The position numbers were made by a program, and so were the translations under genes. A DNA stretch of 64,000 nt from Parafrankia irregularis (GTDB taxonomy: Bacteria; Actinomycetota; Actinomycetes; Frankiales; Frankiaceae), in assembly GCF_001536285.1 (NCBI RefSeq), contig NZ_FAOZ01000004.1, forward strand, positions 310,001 to 374,000. Direction: 5' to 3'. Under the pieces are notes generated by a model. That model had not been told where the DNA came from. It worked only from the letters and a program-made list of their open reading frames with translations, and made no database searches. Positions 15,847 through 24,486 of this stretch are shown here, piece after piece. Numbering within the stretch: the first letter of the stretch is position 1; the number at the start of each line of letters is the position of its first letter.

Positions 15847-17210
15847 CTCGCCACCATGACGCCCGGTGTGGCGTGCCCGGAGTGACGGGCCGCGCGGAGC
15901 TGGTCGACGCGGCCGGTCCAGACGGCGGTCAGTCCCCGCTCCACGCAGTCCAGGAGCTCGGCGAGATCGTCGTCCGTGTAGATCAGCGGCGGCACGAGCT
16001 GGATACCGGCCGGCCCCGGGTGGACGGCCGCCCCCGCCAGCCGGATCGCCTCCAGCGCGGCGACGACGTCGTCCGGCGTGTAGGGCTCGCCGTCCGGGCG
16101 GACCAGGCTGAGATGACGGAAACAGCCCCGGCCGCGGTGCGCGACGGCGGCCGGGTGCCGGTCCACCAGCTCGGCCAGCCCGGCACCGAGCCGCTCGCCG
16201 AGGGCCGCGCCGCGGGCGACCACGTCGTGCTGGCGCATCTGAGCGACGGTCGCGGTGATCGCCGCGCAGGTCGGCGGGGTACCGGCGTTCGTCTCGCCGT
16301 GCGCCAGCACCGCGTCCGCCTCGTCGAAGGCCGCCCGGATCTCGTGCGACACCACGACCGCCGAGCCCGCGCAGGTCCCGTTGGTCAGTCCCTTGGACAG
16401 GACCATCACATCGGGGGTCGCCGGCCAGGCCTGCGAGGCGAACCACGTGCCGGTGCGGCCGAACCCGGTCGCCACCTCGTCCGCGACCAGCAGGAAACCG
16501 TACTGTTCCCGCAGCGCGATCAGCTCGGCGAGGAAGTCGTCCGGGATCTCGTGGGCGCCGGTGCCCAGCACCGGCTCGACGACGACCGCGCCGATCTGCG
16601 CGCCCGCGCCGGTCACCAGCCGGCGCAGCGCGGCGGGGTCGGTATGCCCGACATGCCGGACGAACCTGCGGTCGACCAGGTAGAGATCCTGGGCGAGATC
16701 CTCGCCGGTCAGTGCGGAGCTTCCGTAGGTCAGCCCGTGGTAGCTGTCACGCAGCCCGACGACCAGGCGGCGGCCCGGCTGGCCGCGCAGCGCCCAGTAA
16801 TGCCGGACGATCTTCATCATCGCGTCGTTGGCAGCGCTGCCGGACGTCGAGAACAGCACCCGGCCGAAGGTGTCCGCCCCGCAGAGCTCCACCAGCGTCC
16901 GCGCCGCCTCCAGCGCCCACGGGTGGCTGCGGCGGAACAGCGTCAGGTAGGACGCGTCGAGCATCGCGCGGTGCACGGCGTCCGCCACGGCCTGGTTCCC
17001 GTAGCCGATGTTGACGTTCCACAGCCCGCTGCTGGCGCACAGGGCGTCCACCCCGTCCGCGAAGCGCAGCCGCACCCCGCTGGCGCCCAGCACCCGGGCA
17101 TTGGACGAATCGAAACGGCTGGGTGGGGACAGCAGCTGCCACAGCGGCTCGACGTCGCCGTCGACGGCCGGGTCGACGGCTGGGCCGAGGTCGAGTGTTC
17201 CCGAGGTCAT
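15843..17210 (-). CDS. mpaD: daptide-type aminotransferase (class III, PLP-dependent)
   Basis: 455 residues from ATG 17210, overlapping the methyltransferase stop by 4 bases (ATGA), with GGAG 7 bases upstream. Class III features are GVDALCASSGLWNVNIGYG, the PLP-phosphate motif STSGSAANDAMMK, LRDSYHGLTYG, the ring-N Asp in LLVADEVATGFGRTG and the Schiff-base Lys in MVLSKGLTNG (about residue 280). In daptides the aminotransferase converts the C-terminal ketone left by the decarboxylase to an amine. All neighbours overlap it, so it is expressed in fixed ratio with the decarboxylase and methyltransferase. Confidence 0.88.
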   Translation of the reverse strand: MTSGTLDLGPAVDPAVDGDVEPLWQLLSPPSRFDSSNARVLGASGVRLRFADGVDALCASSGLWNVNIGYGNQAVADAVHRAMLDASYLTLFRRSHPWALEAARTLVELCGADTFGRVLFSTSGSAANDAMMKIVRHYWALRGQPGRRLVVGLRDSYHGLTYGSSALTGEDLAQDLYLVDRRFVRHVGHTDPAALRRLVTGAGAQIGAVVVEPVLGTGAHEIPDDFLAELIALREQYGFLLVADEVATGFGRTGTWFASQAWPATPDVMVLSKGLTNGTCAGSAVVVSHEIRAAFDEADAVLAHGETNAGTPPTCAAITATVAQMRQHDVVARGAALGERLGAGLAELVDRHPAAVAHRGRGCFRHLSLVRPDGEPYTPDDVVAALEAIRLAGAAVHPGPAGIQLVPPLIYTDDDLAELLDCVERGLTAVWTGRVDQLRAARHSGHATPGVMVAR

Positions 17211-18157
17211 GACCTTGCTCCGTCCGGGTCCGGGTCTGGGGAGGGGACGCACCGCAGCAGAAGGGTCGAGCGGTCGGGCTCGCGGCCGCCGGCGATCTGC
17301 TCACGGCCGACGACGGTCAGGCCGGCGGCGGCGAGCTCGCGTTCGAGATCGGCGACGTCCAGGAGGCGTACCTCGCTGGTGAACAGGCGATGATCGACGG
17401 TGCCGGCCGGATCGACCTCGGAACGGAACGCGCTGATCAGGCGCTGTTGCCCCGGGCCGTCGATCCACTCGACGAGGACCACCATCGACCCGCCGGGCCC
17501 GCCGGGCCCGCCGGCCGCGGGCACGGTCAGCACATGGGTGTTCTCGCGGACCGGCTGGGCCAGCATCGGACCGCGGCGCATCTGGAGGGTGCTGAACAGG
17601 AACATGCCGGTCGGTGCGAGGTGCCGCCTGACCGCGCCGAACATGGCGGCCCGCCCGGCCGCGTCCAGCAGCGACACCGAGGTGGCGCCGAGCACGACGG
17701 CGTCGAAGCGGCGTCCCAGGTCGAACCGGCTCATGTCGCCCTCGACCAGGGTGAGCGGACCGTCACCGTGCCCCGCCGCCGCGGCCTTCGCGCCGAGCAG
17801 GCGCAACATCATCGGTGACTTCTCCAGAGCGACCACGTCGTGGCCGTGGCGCAGCATCGGCAGGGTCAGCCGGCCGGAGCCGGCAGCCAGCTCGAGCACC
17901 GAGCGCCGGGTGCCGCCCAGCGCCGACAGCAGTTCGCTGATCTCATGCTGGTCCTCGCCCCCGAGCAGGTCGTAGAGGACCGAACCCCGCTCCGAGTAGA
18001 TGTCCTCGACCGCGAGCGCGTCGCCGAACATCCGGATGAGGGCGCCGGCCGTACCGGGCCGGTCGGATCCCGGTCGGTCGGGCCCCGGTCCGGTGGCCTG
18101 GGTGGCGAGTTCGGTGGCCGTCACCGCGGTTGCCTCGACGGCGGCTTCGGCGCTCAC
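17207..18157 (-). CDS. mpaM: daptide-type SAM-dependent methyltransferase
   Basis: 316 residues from GTG 18157, overlapping the stop of the recognition-protein gene (GTGA). A Rossmann methyltransferase domain is clear: motif I VLELAAGSGRLTLPML (about residues 88-105), the acidic VVALEKSPMML, then TLVEGDMSRFDL and FDAVVLGATSVSLLD. The first 45 residues are a low-complexity GPDRPGSDRPG region. In daptide clusters this enzyme dimethylates the new C-terminal amine to give the Dmp group. Longer frames continue upstream but are shadowed by the preceding gene and have no better start. Confidence 0.87.
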   Translation of the reverse strand: MSAEAAVEATAVTATELATQATGPGPDRPGSDRPGTAGALIRMFGDALAVEDIYSERGSVLYDLLGGEDQHEISELLSALGGTRRSVLELAAGSGRLTLPMLRHGHDVVALEKSPMMLRLLGAKAAAAGHGDGPLTLVEGDMSRFDLGRRFDAVVLGATSVSLLDAAGRAAMFGAVRRHLAPTGMFLFSTLQMRRGPMLAQPVRENTHVLTVPAAGGPGGPGGSMVVLVEWIDGPGQQRLISAFRSEVDPAGTVDHRLFTSEVRLLDVADLERELAAAGLTVVGREQIAGGREPDRSTLLLRCVPSPDPDPDGARS

Positions 18158-20478
18158 CGGGATGCGCCAGGAGCGGCGGCGACGGCGACGGCTTCCCGGG
18201 CGGCGGACCGCGCGACGATGCCGGCGAGGTCGACGCCCGAGCGCGCGAACGTGGCGATGAGAGTGGCGAAACCACTGCGTACCGTGTCGGCGGATGCCCT
18301 GGTGTGGCCGCATGCCAGCTCGACCGCACGCTCGCCGGAGCCGACGACCAGCAGGATCTCGACCATCGCGGCCGCGGCCGGGCTGATCCGGAAGACCCGC
18401 AGGTCGCCCGCCGTCACGAGCAGCGCCGCGGAGCGGTCGCCCACGATCAGCGGCGCGTTCGGCGCGTCGACGTCCGCCAGTTCGCCGGCGAGCGCCTCGA
18501 CCAGCCGGCCGCCGAAACCGGAGACGGTCGGCCTCCTGATCCCTTCGCGCTGGGCCCGCCGCAGTGCGTCGATGCTCCACAGGAACCGTGACAGCCACGG
18601 CCGAACCTGGCGGGCCTGCCTCGACACCTCGGCCGGGACGACCTCGGCCAGACAGGGATCGTCCGCTTGGACCCCGTCGAGGATCTCGGTGCGTCCCGCG
18701 AACGCCTGCTCCAGCGGCTGGAAGCCGGCGGCGGTGAGGTGACCGAAGATCGCGCCGCCGGGAGCTGGGCGAACCGTCCCGTCGGCGGCGACGAACAGAC
18801 GGCGGCCCAGCCGGCCCGCGCACGGGTGCAGTGTTCCGAGCGCGCAACTGTCCGCGAGCTGGACCAGCGGGTGCAGCAGGTGTTCCGGGAAGTCGCCGCG
18901 GCTGCGGGCCGCGTCCGCGTCCTCGAGGAACACCGAGTAGTCGATCTCGGAGGTGATGCGCAGCAGGGTGGGGCCGACGAGCGACAGGTAGGCGCCGGAC
19001 GCGTAGTCGAAGGTCTGCAGGAAGAAGTCGTCGCCGATGAGGAGGTCGTCACCGGGTTCGGTGGCGGAGCCGGCGTAGCGGACGAGCGAGCCCACGACCG
19101 CGGCCGGTACCGGCGTGCCCGGATCGGCCGGGGTGAACACCAGGGTCTGGAAGTCGGCCAGACCGGTGTCGGGATCGGTGACGGCGGCGAGATGCTCGGC
19201 TGAGGCGAGCACGATCTCCTCCGGCCCGCTGCCCGGCCCGGTGCCCGCCACGGCCGCCGGGTCGGCGGTAGGGGCGGCAGCCGGGGCGGGACGCTCGTCC
19301 CCGTCGATCGGTGCCCGGCCGCCGGTGGCCCACCGCCCGAGCCGCCCGCTGATCGCCTGGATGTGCTCGGCGCTGCCGGGCTCGTCCAGCAGCAGGCCTG
19401 GTGCCAGGGTCAGGAGCTCGCCTGACATCAGGCCGTCCTCGGTCGTCCCCGCGCGCAGCGTGACCCGCTGGCCGCCCGCCTTCGAGGCGACGCGCTGGAC
19501 GTCTCCCGGGCCGAGCGCACGCAGGTCCAGCTCCAGAGCGATGTGGCGGCCGAGGGCCAGCAGCCCGATCGCCTGAGCCGCCCCGCTGATTCCGGTGACC
19601 CGGATCTGGACGATGCCGGCGGCCTCGGCGAGCTCGGCGACGGTGCGGACGCCGGCCTCGTCGATCAGTGTGGCCGCCAGCGTCGCCGACCAGCAGGGTG
19701 TCGCCGTTCCGTCGGCGATGGCGGTGAGGCCGGCCAGCGAGGCGAAGGAGACCAGCCGGCGCCGGACGTCCTCGACCGATCCGGACAGGCCGTGCAGGGG
19801 AACCGGCGAGGACGGCATCTCCTCCTGCGACCGAAGCCATGACAGCTCGGCCGCCAGCAGAGTGGCCGGTCGGTCCGCGAACGTGCCGTCCGCGTTCTCG
19901 GCCACCAGCGAGATGCCGACCTGGGTGACCTCGTGCGCCGGTGAGACGCCGTCGAGGTACGGACTGCGGTCGAGGTCATCGGCCTGCCACGGCACCGAGA
20001 GCTGCGCCAGCAGGCCGGCCAGCGCCCCCGGACCAGCCTCGTCCGCCTCGTCCGCCTCGTCCGCCTCGTCCGCCTCGTCCGGCTCATCCGCTGGTCGGCC
20101 GCCGTCGGCGACGCCCGCCGCCACCCCGTCAGCGGCCGTCGCCACCGTGGCTCGCCACTTTCGGCCGCAGTAGGCGTCGTCGCATCCGCAACGGTCGATC
20201 CAGATGACCTCGCCTTTTGTCGGTCGGGCCGGAACCGTGGATTCCGTCGGTATTTCCGTGCCGACCGACGGCGGGTTGTGCAGGCCGTCGGAGTCCTGCG
20301 CGACCAACGCACGCAGGTGAGGCAGTGAACAGGCCGACTCAGCTGTGTCGACCACATAGCCACGGCTCGCCAGAGCGGCGTGCGTGAGACGAAGCGGCCA
20401 GCTGGGCCGGGTTCCGAGGATCTCGGTCACCTGGCCACTGCTGTGTTTCCGCAAGTCGAGGAGGGTGAAGCGGCGCAA
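18154..20478 (-). CDS. mpaC: daptide-type RiPP recognition protein with C-terminal PqqD-like (RRE) domain
   Basis: 774 residues. The best start is TTG 20478, preceded by GGAGG (20486-20490) at 7 bases; the frame is open to 20613 but has no ribosome binding site there. The N-terminal part carries a cysteine cluster (DRCGCDDAYCGRKW, about residues 100-113) and an acidic DEADEADEADEA repeat (about residues 135-152). The middle is unrecognised. The last 75 residues (LLVTAGDLRVFRISPAAAAMVEIL onward) look like a PqqD-type winged helix that would bind the leader peptides. It is the first gene of the maturation operon and is coupled to the methyltransferase. The assignment to the daptide recognition protein rests on the RRE-like end and position; it should be tested by profile search. 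Confidence 0.68.
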   Translation of the reverse strand: MRRFTLLDLRKHSSGQVTEILGTRPSWPLRLTHAALASRGYVVDTAESACSLPHLRALVAQDSDGLHNPPSVGTEIPTESTVPARPTKGEVIWIDRCGCDDAYCGRKWRATVATAADGVAAGVADGGRPADEPDEADEADEADEADEAGPGALAGLLAQLSVPWQADDLDRSPYLDGVSPAHEVTQVGISLVAENADGTFADRPATLLAAELSWLRSQEEMPSSPVPLHGLSGSVEDVRRRLVSFASLAGLTAIADGTATPCWSATLAATLIDEAGVRTVAELAEAAGIVQIRVTGISGAAQAIGLLALGRHIALELDLRALGPGDVQRVASKAGGQRVTLRAGTTEDGLMSGELLTLAPGLLLDEPGSAEHIQAISGRLGRWATGGRAPIDGDERPAPAAAPTADPAAVAGTGPGSGPEEIVLASAEHLAAVTDPDTGLADFQTLVFTPADPGTPVPAAVVGSLVRYAGSATEPGDDLLIGDDFFLQTFDYASGAYLSLVGPTLLRITSEIDYSVFLEDADAARSRGDFPEHLLHPLVQLADSCALGTLHPCAGRLGRRLFVAADGTVRPAPGGAIFGHLTAAGFQPLEQAFAGRTEILDGVQADDPCLAEVVPAEVSRQARQVRPWLSRFLWSIDALRRAQREGIRRPTVSGFGGRLVEALAGELADVDAPNAPLIVGDRSAALLVTAGDLRVFRISPAAAAMVEILLVVGSGERAVELACGHTRASADTVRSGFATLIATFARSGVDLAGIVARSAAREAVAVAAAPGASR

Positions 20479-20692
20479 CTGAACACCTCCGGTGTGTGGC
20501 TGTCGTCGCGGCAGGGAACGCACGCGAGCGTAACTATGGCCACCTATTACCGTCGATGTCTGTCCTCCCCGGTGTCCCCAAAAAAGGCGACACGGAGCGG
20601 GCTGCATGTTCATCGTCCGTTTACGGTCTGTAGCTCGTGAGTAAATATCGTCTCGTTACTCTCGGCAGCCGGCCTACCGAAAAGGAGATATC
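20479..20692. promoter_or_regulatory. divergent promoter region between RiPP maturation operon and regulator, with inverted repeat 20639-20661
   Basis: This 214-bp spacer must hold the promoters of both the minus-strand maturation operon and the plus-strand LuxR-type gene. GAGTAA (20639-20644) and TTACTC (20656-20661) form an inverted repeat with an 11-base spacer, about 30 bp before the regulator start. It is a good candidate operator for the regulator itself. The region is visibly richer in A and T than its flanks. No -10/-35 pair is certain. Confidence 0.5.
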
Positions 20693-21442
20693 GTGGTAGA
20701 TCATGTCTGCCCGTCATCCCTGAGGATCGGAGTCGTTGGTGACCGCCCGCTCTTCGGCTGGGCGGTCCAGCAACTTCTGATTCGTGAGCCGGACATGACA
20801 GAAGCTCTTCTTGCCAGAAGTGGCGATGATCTACAAAAAATGCTACGAGCTGCGGGCGCCGTCGACCTCGACATCGTTATCCTCGACTTCGGTGCCGGTG
20901 CGGCCTCACCGGTCGAGGCGGTTCGCGGTGTCAGGTCAATCGGCCGTGTACTCGCCGTTTCGGAGTCGCTGGACGGCGAAAAGGCGTTTTCTCTGCTGAA
21001 AGCCGGTGCCTGCGGCTATATATCGAGCAGTGCGCCCTGTTCGACCTTTGCGGTCGCGGTGCGGGCGGTCGCGATGGATGGATTCTATCTGCCGTCCCCG
21101 CTCGCGGAGGCGTTTTTCGTGGATCGGGCGCTCGATGCGCCGGCTGCGGACACTGTCCGTCCACGGCTGTCCGAGCGGGAGGAGCAGGTGCTTGGATTGA
21201 TTGCGGAAGGGCTGACGCATGGCCAGATCGCTACGAGGCTGGGCGTTGCGGTCACCACGGTCAACACCTATGTGCGGCGTACCCGGGCCAAACTGGCGCT
21301 GGGGAACAAGGCGGAACTGGTCCGGGTCGCCCTGGAGCGGCAGCTGAGCCCGGTGGCGATGCAGGGCCCGGTCGCGGTCAGTCCGCTGGCCAGGCCGGAG
21401 ACCACCGAACTGGCGAGATCATGGTCTGGTGCCGCCTGGTAG
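20693..21442 (+). CDS. LuxR/NarL-type response regulator of the RiPP cluster (atypical receiver)
   Basis: 249 residues from GTG 20693, with AAGGAGA 5 bases upstream. The N-terminal part has receiver-like order: RIGVVGDRPLFGWAVQQLL, then DIVILDFGAGAA with the candidate phospho-Asp, and AGACGYISSSAP. The usual acidic pair is reduced to GD and the MPGxDG loop is absent, so phosphorylation is doubtful. The C-terminal LuxR HTH is complete (LSEREEQVLGLIAEGLTHGQIATRLGV...NTYVRRTRAKL). No sensor kinase gene is adjacent. It is divergent from the maturation operon and is probably its cluster-specific regulator. Confidence 0.85.
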   Translation: MVDHVCPSSLRIGVVGDRPLFGWAVQQLLIREPDMTEALLARSGDDLQKMLRAAGAVDLDIVILDFGAGAASPVEAVRGVRSIGRVLAVSESLDGEKAFSLLKAGACGYISSSAPCSTFAVAVRAVAMDGFYLPSPLAEAFFVDRALDAPAADTVRPRLSEREEQVLGLIAEGLTHGQIATRLGVAVTTVNTYVRRTRAKLALGNKAELVRVALERQLSPVAMQGPVAVSPLARPETTELARSWSGAAW

Positions 21443-21629
21443 GGCCCATGTAGGGTTGTTGCAGGTGCGCCGGGAAGCCTGGTCGGCAGTTCAGTGCGTT
21501 GTGCCCGAAATCGTGAGGCTCGGGGGTTCGTCTCCGTGGACACGAAGGGCCGCCGGTGATCGGAATTATCTGATCATTCTTTGCGGCCCGGGCATGAGTG
21601 CGCTCCGAACCGACCGAGAAGAGCTGCCG

Positions 21630-22988
21630 ATGCCCGATCCGTCCCGCCGTGAGTCGCGTGGAAGTACCGGACCCCACCCGTCCGCCCCTCAGCCGCGCCG
21701 GTCACGGTTGCTGGGCCTGCCGAGCTGGCCGCAGGCTCAGCACGTCGCGGGCATCCTGCGCGACGAGACGGTCGGCGGCATCCTGCTGCTGGCCGGTGCC
21801 CTGATCGCGCTGATCTGGGCGAACTCGCCCTGGCGGGAGTCGTACCACTCGCTGGTCGAGACCAGCTTCGGGCCCGGTTCGCTGCACCTGCATCTGAGCC
21901 TGGAGCAGTGGGCGGCGGACGGTCTGCTGGCGATCTTCTTCTTCGTGGTGGGGCTGGAGCTCAAGCGGGAGTTCCTGCTGGGGGACCTGAGGTCGGTGAG
22001 CCGGGCGGTGCTGCCCGTCGTCGCCGCCGTCGGCGGGATGGTGACCCCCGTCCTGATCTACCTGCTGGTCAACACGGTGAGCGCGGACGGATCATCCACC
22101 GGCTGGGCGGTGCCCACCGCGACGGACATCGCGTTCGCCGTGGCCGTGCTGGCGATCATCGGCACGCACCTGCCGGCGGCGCTGCGGTCCTTCCTGCTCA
22201 CGCTGGCGGTGGTCGACGACCTGCTGGCGATCGCGATCATCGCGCTGTTCTTCACCGATCATCTGAGCCCCGGCCCGGCGCTGGCCTCACTGGCTCTCAT
22301 CGTCGTGTTCGGGCTGCTGGTGAACCGTTCGGTCCCGCGGTGGTGGCTGCTGGTGCCGCTCGCGGTCGCCGCGTGGGCCTTCATGCACGCCTCGGGGATC
22401 CACGCGACCATCGCCGGGGTGCTCCTGGGCTTCACTGTCCCGGCTCGCCCCGGCCCCGGGGAGCAGGCGGGGATGTCGGAGCGCTTCGAACACTTCTGGC
22501 GCCCCGTCTCGGCGGGCGTGGCCGTGCCGCTCTTCGCGCTGATGGCTGCCGGTGTCTCCCTGCTCGAAGGTGGCATCGGCGGGGCGTTCACCGATCCGAT
22601 CGCCATCGGGGTGGCGCTGGGCCTGCTGCTGGGCAAGCCGACCGGGGTGCTGGGGTCGACCTGGCTGCTGGCCCGGTTCACCCGGGCCGAGCTGGATTCG
22701 GAGCTTTCCTGGTGGGACGTCTTCGGCGTCGCGCTGCTCGCCGGAGTCGGCTTCACCGTCTGCCTGCTGCTCGGTGAGCTCGCGTTCGACGACGACGCGG
22801 GGCAGGCGAATCACGTCAAGATTGCGATCTTCGCCGGCTCGGTGGCCGCGGCGATGTTCGCCACGATCGTGCTGCGCGCACGCAACCGGGTCTACCGCCG
22901 GCTGGCCGCCGAGGAGACGGTCGACCTCGACGCCGACGGCATCCCCGACATCTACCAGGCCTCCGAGGCCGACCAGCGGGGCCGGTGA
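21630..22988 (+). CDS. nhaA: Na+/H+ antiporter NhaA
   Basis: 452 residues from ATG 21630; the longer open frame (to 21429) and ATG 21594 have no better ribosome binding site. NhaA landmarks are DETVGGILLLAGALIALIWANS, LAIFFFVVGLELKREF, GWAVPTATDIAFAVAVL, and the ion-binding Asp pair in LAVVDDLLAIAIIALFF (Asp196/Asp197), then GIHATIAGVLLGF and LLLGKPTG. It exchanges cytoplasmic Na+ for external protons and supports pH and salt homeostasis. A C-terminal tail of about 30 residues (YRRLAAEETVDLDADGIPDIYQ) resembles a calcium-binding-like DxDxDG stretch and is an unusual addition. It is not obviously linked to its neighbours. Confidence 0.95.
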   Translation: MPDPSRRESRGSTGPHPSAPQPRRSRLLGLPSWPQAQHVAGILRDETVGGILLLAGALIALIWANSPWRESYHSLVETSFGPGSLHLHLSLEQWAADGLLAIFFFVVGLELKREFLLGDLRSVSRAVLPVVAAVGGMVTPVLIYLLVNTVSADGSSTGWAVPTATDIAFAVAVLAIIGTHLPAALRSFLLTLAVVDDLLAIAIIALFFTDHLSPGPALASLALIVVFGLLVNRSVPRWWLLVPLAVAAWAFMHASGIHATIAGVLLGFTVPARPGPGEQAGMSERFEHFWRPVSAGVAVPLFALMAAGVSLLEGGIGGAFTDPIAIGVALGLLLGKPTGVLGSTWLLARFTRAELDSELSWWDVFGVALLAGVGFTVCLLLGELAFDDDAGQANHVKIAIFAGSVAAAMFATIVLRARNRVYRRLAAEETVDLDADGIPDIYQASEADQRGR

Positions 22989-23117
22989 CCGGCCTGTCCG
23001 TGGCCGTCGCCTGTCCGTGGGCCGTCGCCTGTTTCGCGCCGCCGCCTGCCCGGGCACCTGCTCCGATGTTTGTCGCTAAGACAGGTGCCTGCCAGGGGCG
23101 AGGTAGGCGAGACTCGC

Positions 23118-23903
23118 ATGGTGACCGAAAACAAGAGTGCACCTAGTCAGATGTTAGATCTTTCCGGTCGGGTGGCTGTCGTCACCGGTGGCAGCAGGGG
23201 AATCGGCCGGGCGGTCGCCGAGGGCTTCGCCGCGGCCGGCGCGGACGTCGTCGTCGCGAGCCGAAAGCTCGACGCCTGCAAGGCCGCGGCGGCCGAGATC
23301 GAGGCGGCAACCGGGCGACGTGCCCTCCCCGTCGCCTGCCACGTCGGCCGGTGGGAAGACTGTGACAGCCTCGTCGACACGGTCTACGCGGAGTTCGGTC
23401 GCTGCGACGTGCTCGTCAACAACGCCGGAATGTCGCCCGTGTACGACGACCTGCCCTCGGTCAGCCAGGCGCTGTACGACAAGGTGCACGCCGTCAACGC
23501 AGGTGGGCCGTTCCGGCTGAGCGCCCTGATCGGCACCCGCATGGCGGCCGGCGACGGCGGCTCGATCATCAACGTGACGACGGCCGGCTCGCTGCGGCCG
23601 AACCCGAGCGACCTGCCCTACGCGATGGCGAAGGCAGCCCTCAATGCGCTGACCCTCGGCCTGGCCGGGGCCTGGGCGCCCAAGGTGCGGGCGAATCTGG
23701 TCCTGCCCGGGGCGTTCGACACCGACATCACCAACGCCTGGGGCCCGGATGCCAAGCGCCTCGCCGCCGAGATGAATCCGATGAAGCGGATCGGCGTGCC
23801 CGGCGACATGGTCGGCGTCTGCCTCTTCCTCGCGAGCGACGCCGCCGGCTACGTCAACGGCGCCCAGATCCTCGTCGACGGCGGCCTGTTCCGAACACTC
23901 TGA
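23118..23903 (+). CDS. SDR family oxidoreductase
   Basis: 261 residues from ATG 23118. The frame is open to 23070 with only a TTG start; ATG 23151 just before the Rossmann strand is an alternative. Motifs are TGGSRGIGRA, NNAGM, and the active site NVTTAGSLRPNPSDLPYAMAK with Ser replaced by Thr/Ala neighbours and Tyr/Lys present. The C-terminus GYVNGAQILVDGG is the usual SDR ending. It is followed by a palindromic repeat instead of another gene. Substrate unknown. Confidence 0.88.
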   Translation: MVTENKSAPSQMLDLSGRVAVVTGGSRGIGRAVAEGFAAAGADVVVASRKLDACKAAAAEIEAATGRRALPVACHVGRWEDCDSLVDTVYAEFGRCDVLVNNAGMSPVYDDLPSVSQALYDKVHAVNAGGPFRLSALIGTRMAAGDGGSIINVTTAGSLRPNPSDLPYAMAKAALNALTLGLAGAWAPKVRANLVLPGAFDTDITNAWGPDAKRLAAEMNPMKRIGVPGDMVGVCLFLASDAAGYVNGAQILVDGGLFRTL

Positions 23904-23987
23904 CCAGCCGGCGGAACGTGGAGGCCGCGGAGCGGCTCGCCCCTCGGCGGTGGTGACGGCGACAGCGGTGGCGGTGGCGGTGGCGCG

Positions 23988-24035
23988 AAGAGTGAAGGAT
24001 TTTGGTCGTTCTGGCGACCATAATCCTTCACTCTT
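23988..24035. repeat. dispersed palindromic repeat, copy 3
   Basis: AAGAGTGAAGGATT (23988-24001) pairs perfectly with AATCCTTCACTCTT (24022-24035). The interior TTGGTCG...CGACCATA matches the core of the copies at 3162 and 3284. The outer arm differs from copy 1 yet stays fully complementary. It sits about 85 bp after the SDR stop, where it could end transcription. Confidence 0.8.
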
Positions 24036-24256
24036 ACCCGGAAGCGGCGGCGTTCGCCGGGCTACCGATCCTGGCGGGCGCGGATCTCCTCCCAGCCCGC
24101 GCCCGGAAAAGTGACAGAGGCGTCCGAAAGTCGAATCGTTCCCATCTGTTGAATGAATGACGGTCGGGTCGCGACCGGTCGCCGCGGGCTTGATGGTCGC
24201 CGCGGGCGGCTCGTGCCTCCGCCAACATCAGCCCGAGACGGTTTCAGGGTGACCGG

Positions 24257-24478
24257 CTAGGCCTCAATGACCCCCGTGGCCAGCAGCTCAAGGGCCCGCC
24301 GTTGGCCCTCTCGGCTCGCTGGGTGGACGAAATCCCACCCCCGTAGGGGCTCGGTGAGGTTCACGGGAACGACAACTAAAGGGCTCTTCGTCGCTCTTTT
24401 GATGACCGCCCCTCGAAGGCTTGCAAAACTGGCAAAGTCGTGGATGTCAAGAGATCTGGAGGAAGAGAAACGCGGAGC
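24257..24478 (-). pseudogene. open gene fragment without start, possible C-terminal remnant
   Basis: Minus-strand frame ending at TAG (24257-24259) with no in-frame ATG and a stop at the right-hand inverted repeat (24479-24481). The last 37 codons read like real protein (VNLTEPLRGWDFVHPAS, then EGQRRALELLATGVIEA), while the upstream part overlaps the inverted-repeat element. It is best explained as the 3' remnant of a gene cut by an insertion. Parent family not recognised. Confidence 0.35.
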
Positions 24479-24486
24479 CCTTTAGT
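24375..24486. repeat. 112-bp element bounded by 12-base perfect inverted repeats
   Basis: ACTAAAGGGCTC (24375-24386) and GAGCCCTTTAGT (24475-24486) are exact complements about 90 bp apart, and weaker pairing extends a further 14 bases inward. The size and termini suggest a MITE or a deleted insertion sequence. No flanking target duplication is evident by eye. Confidence 0.5.
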
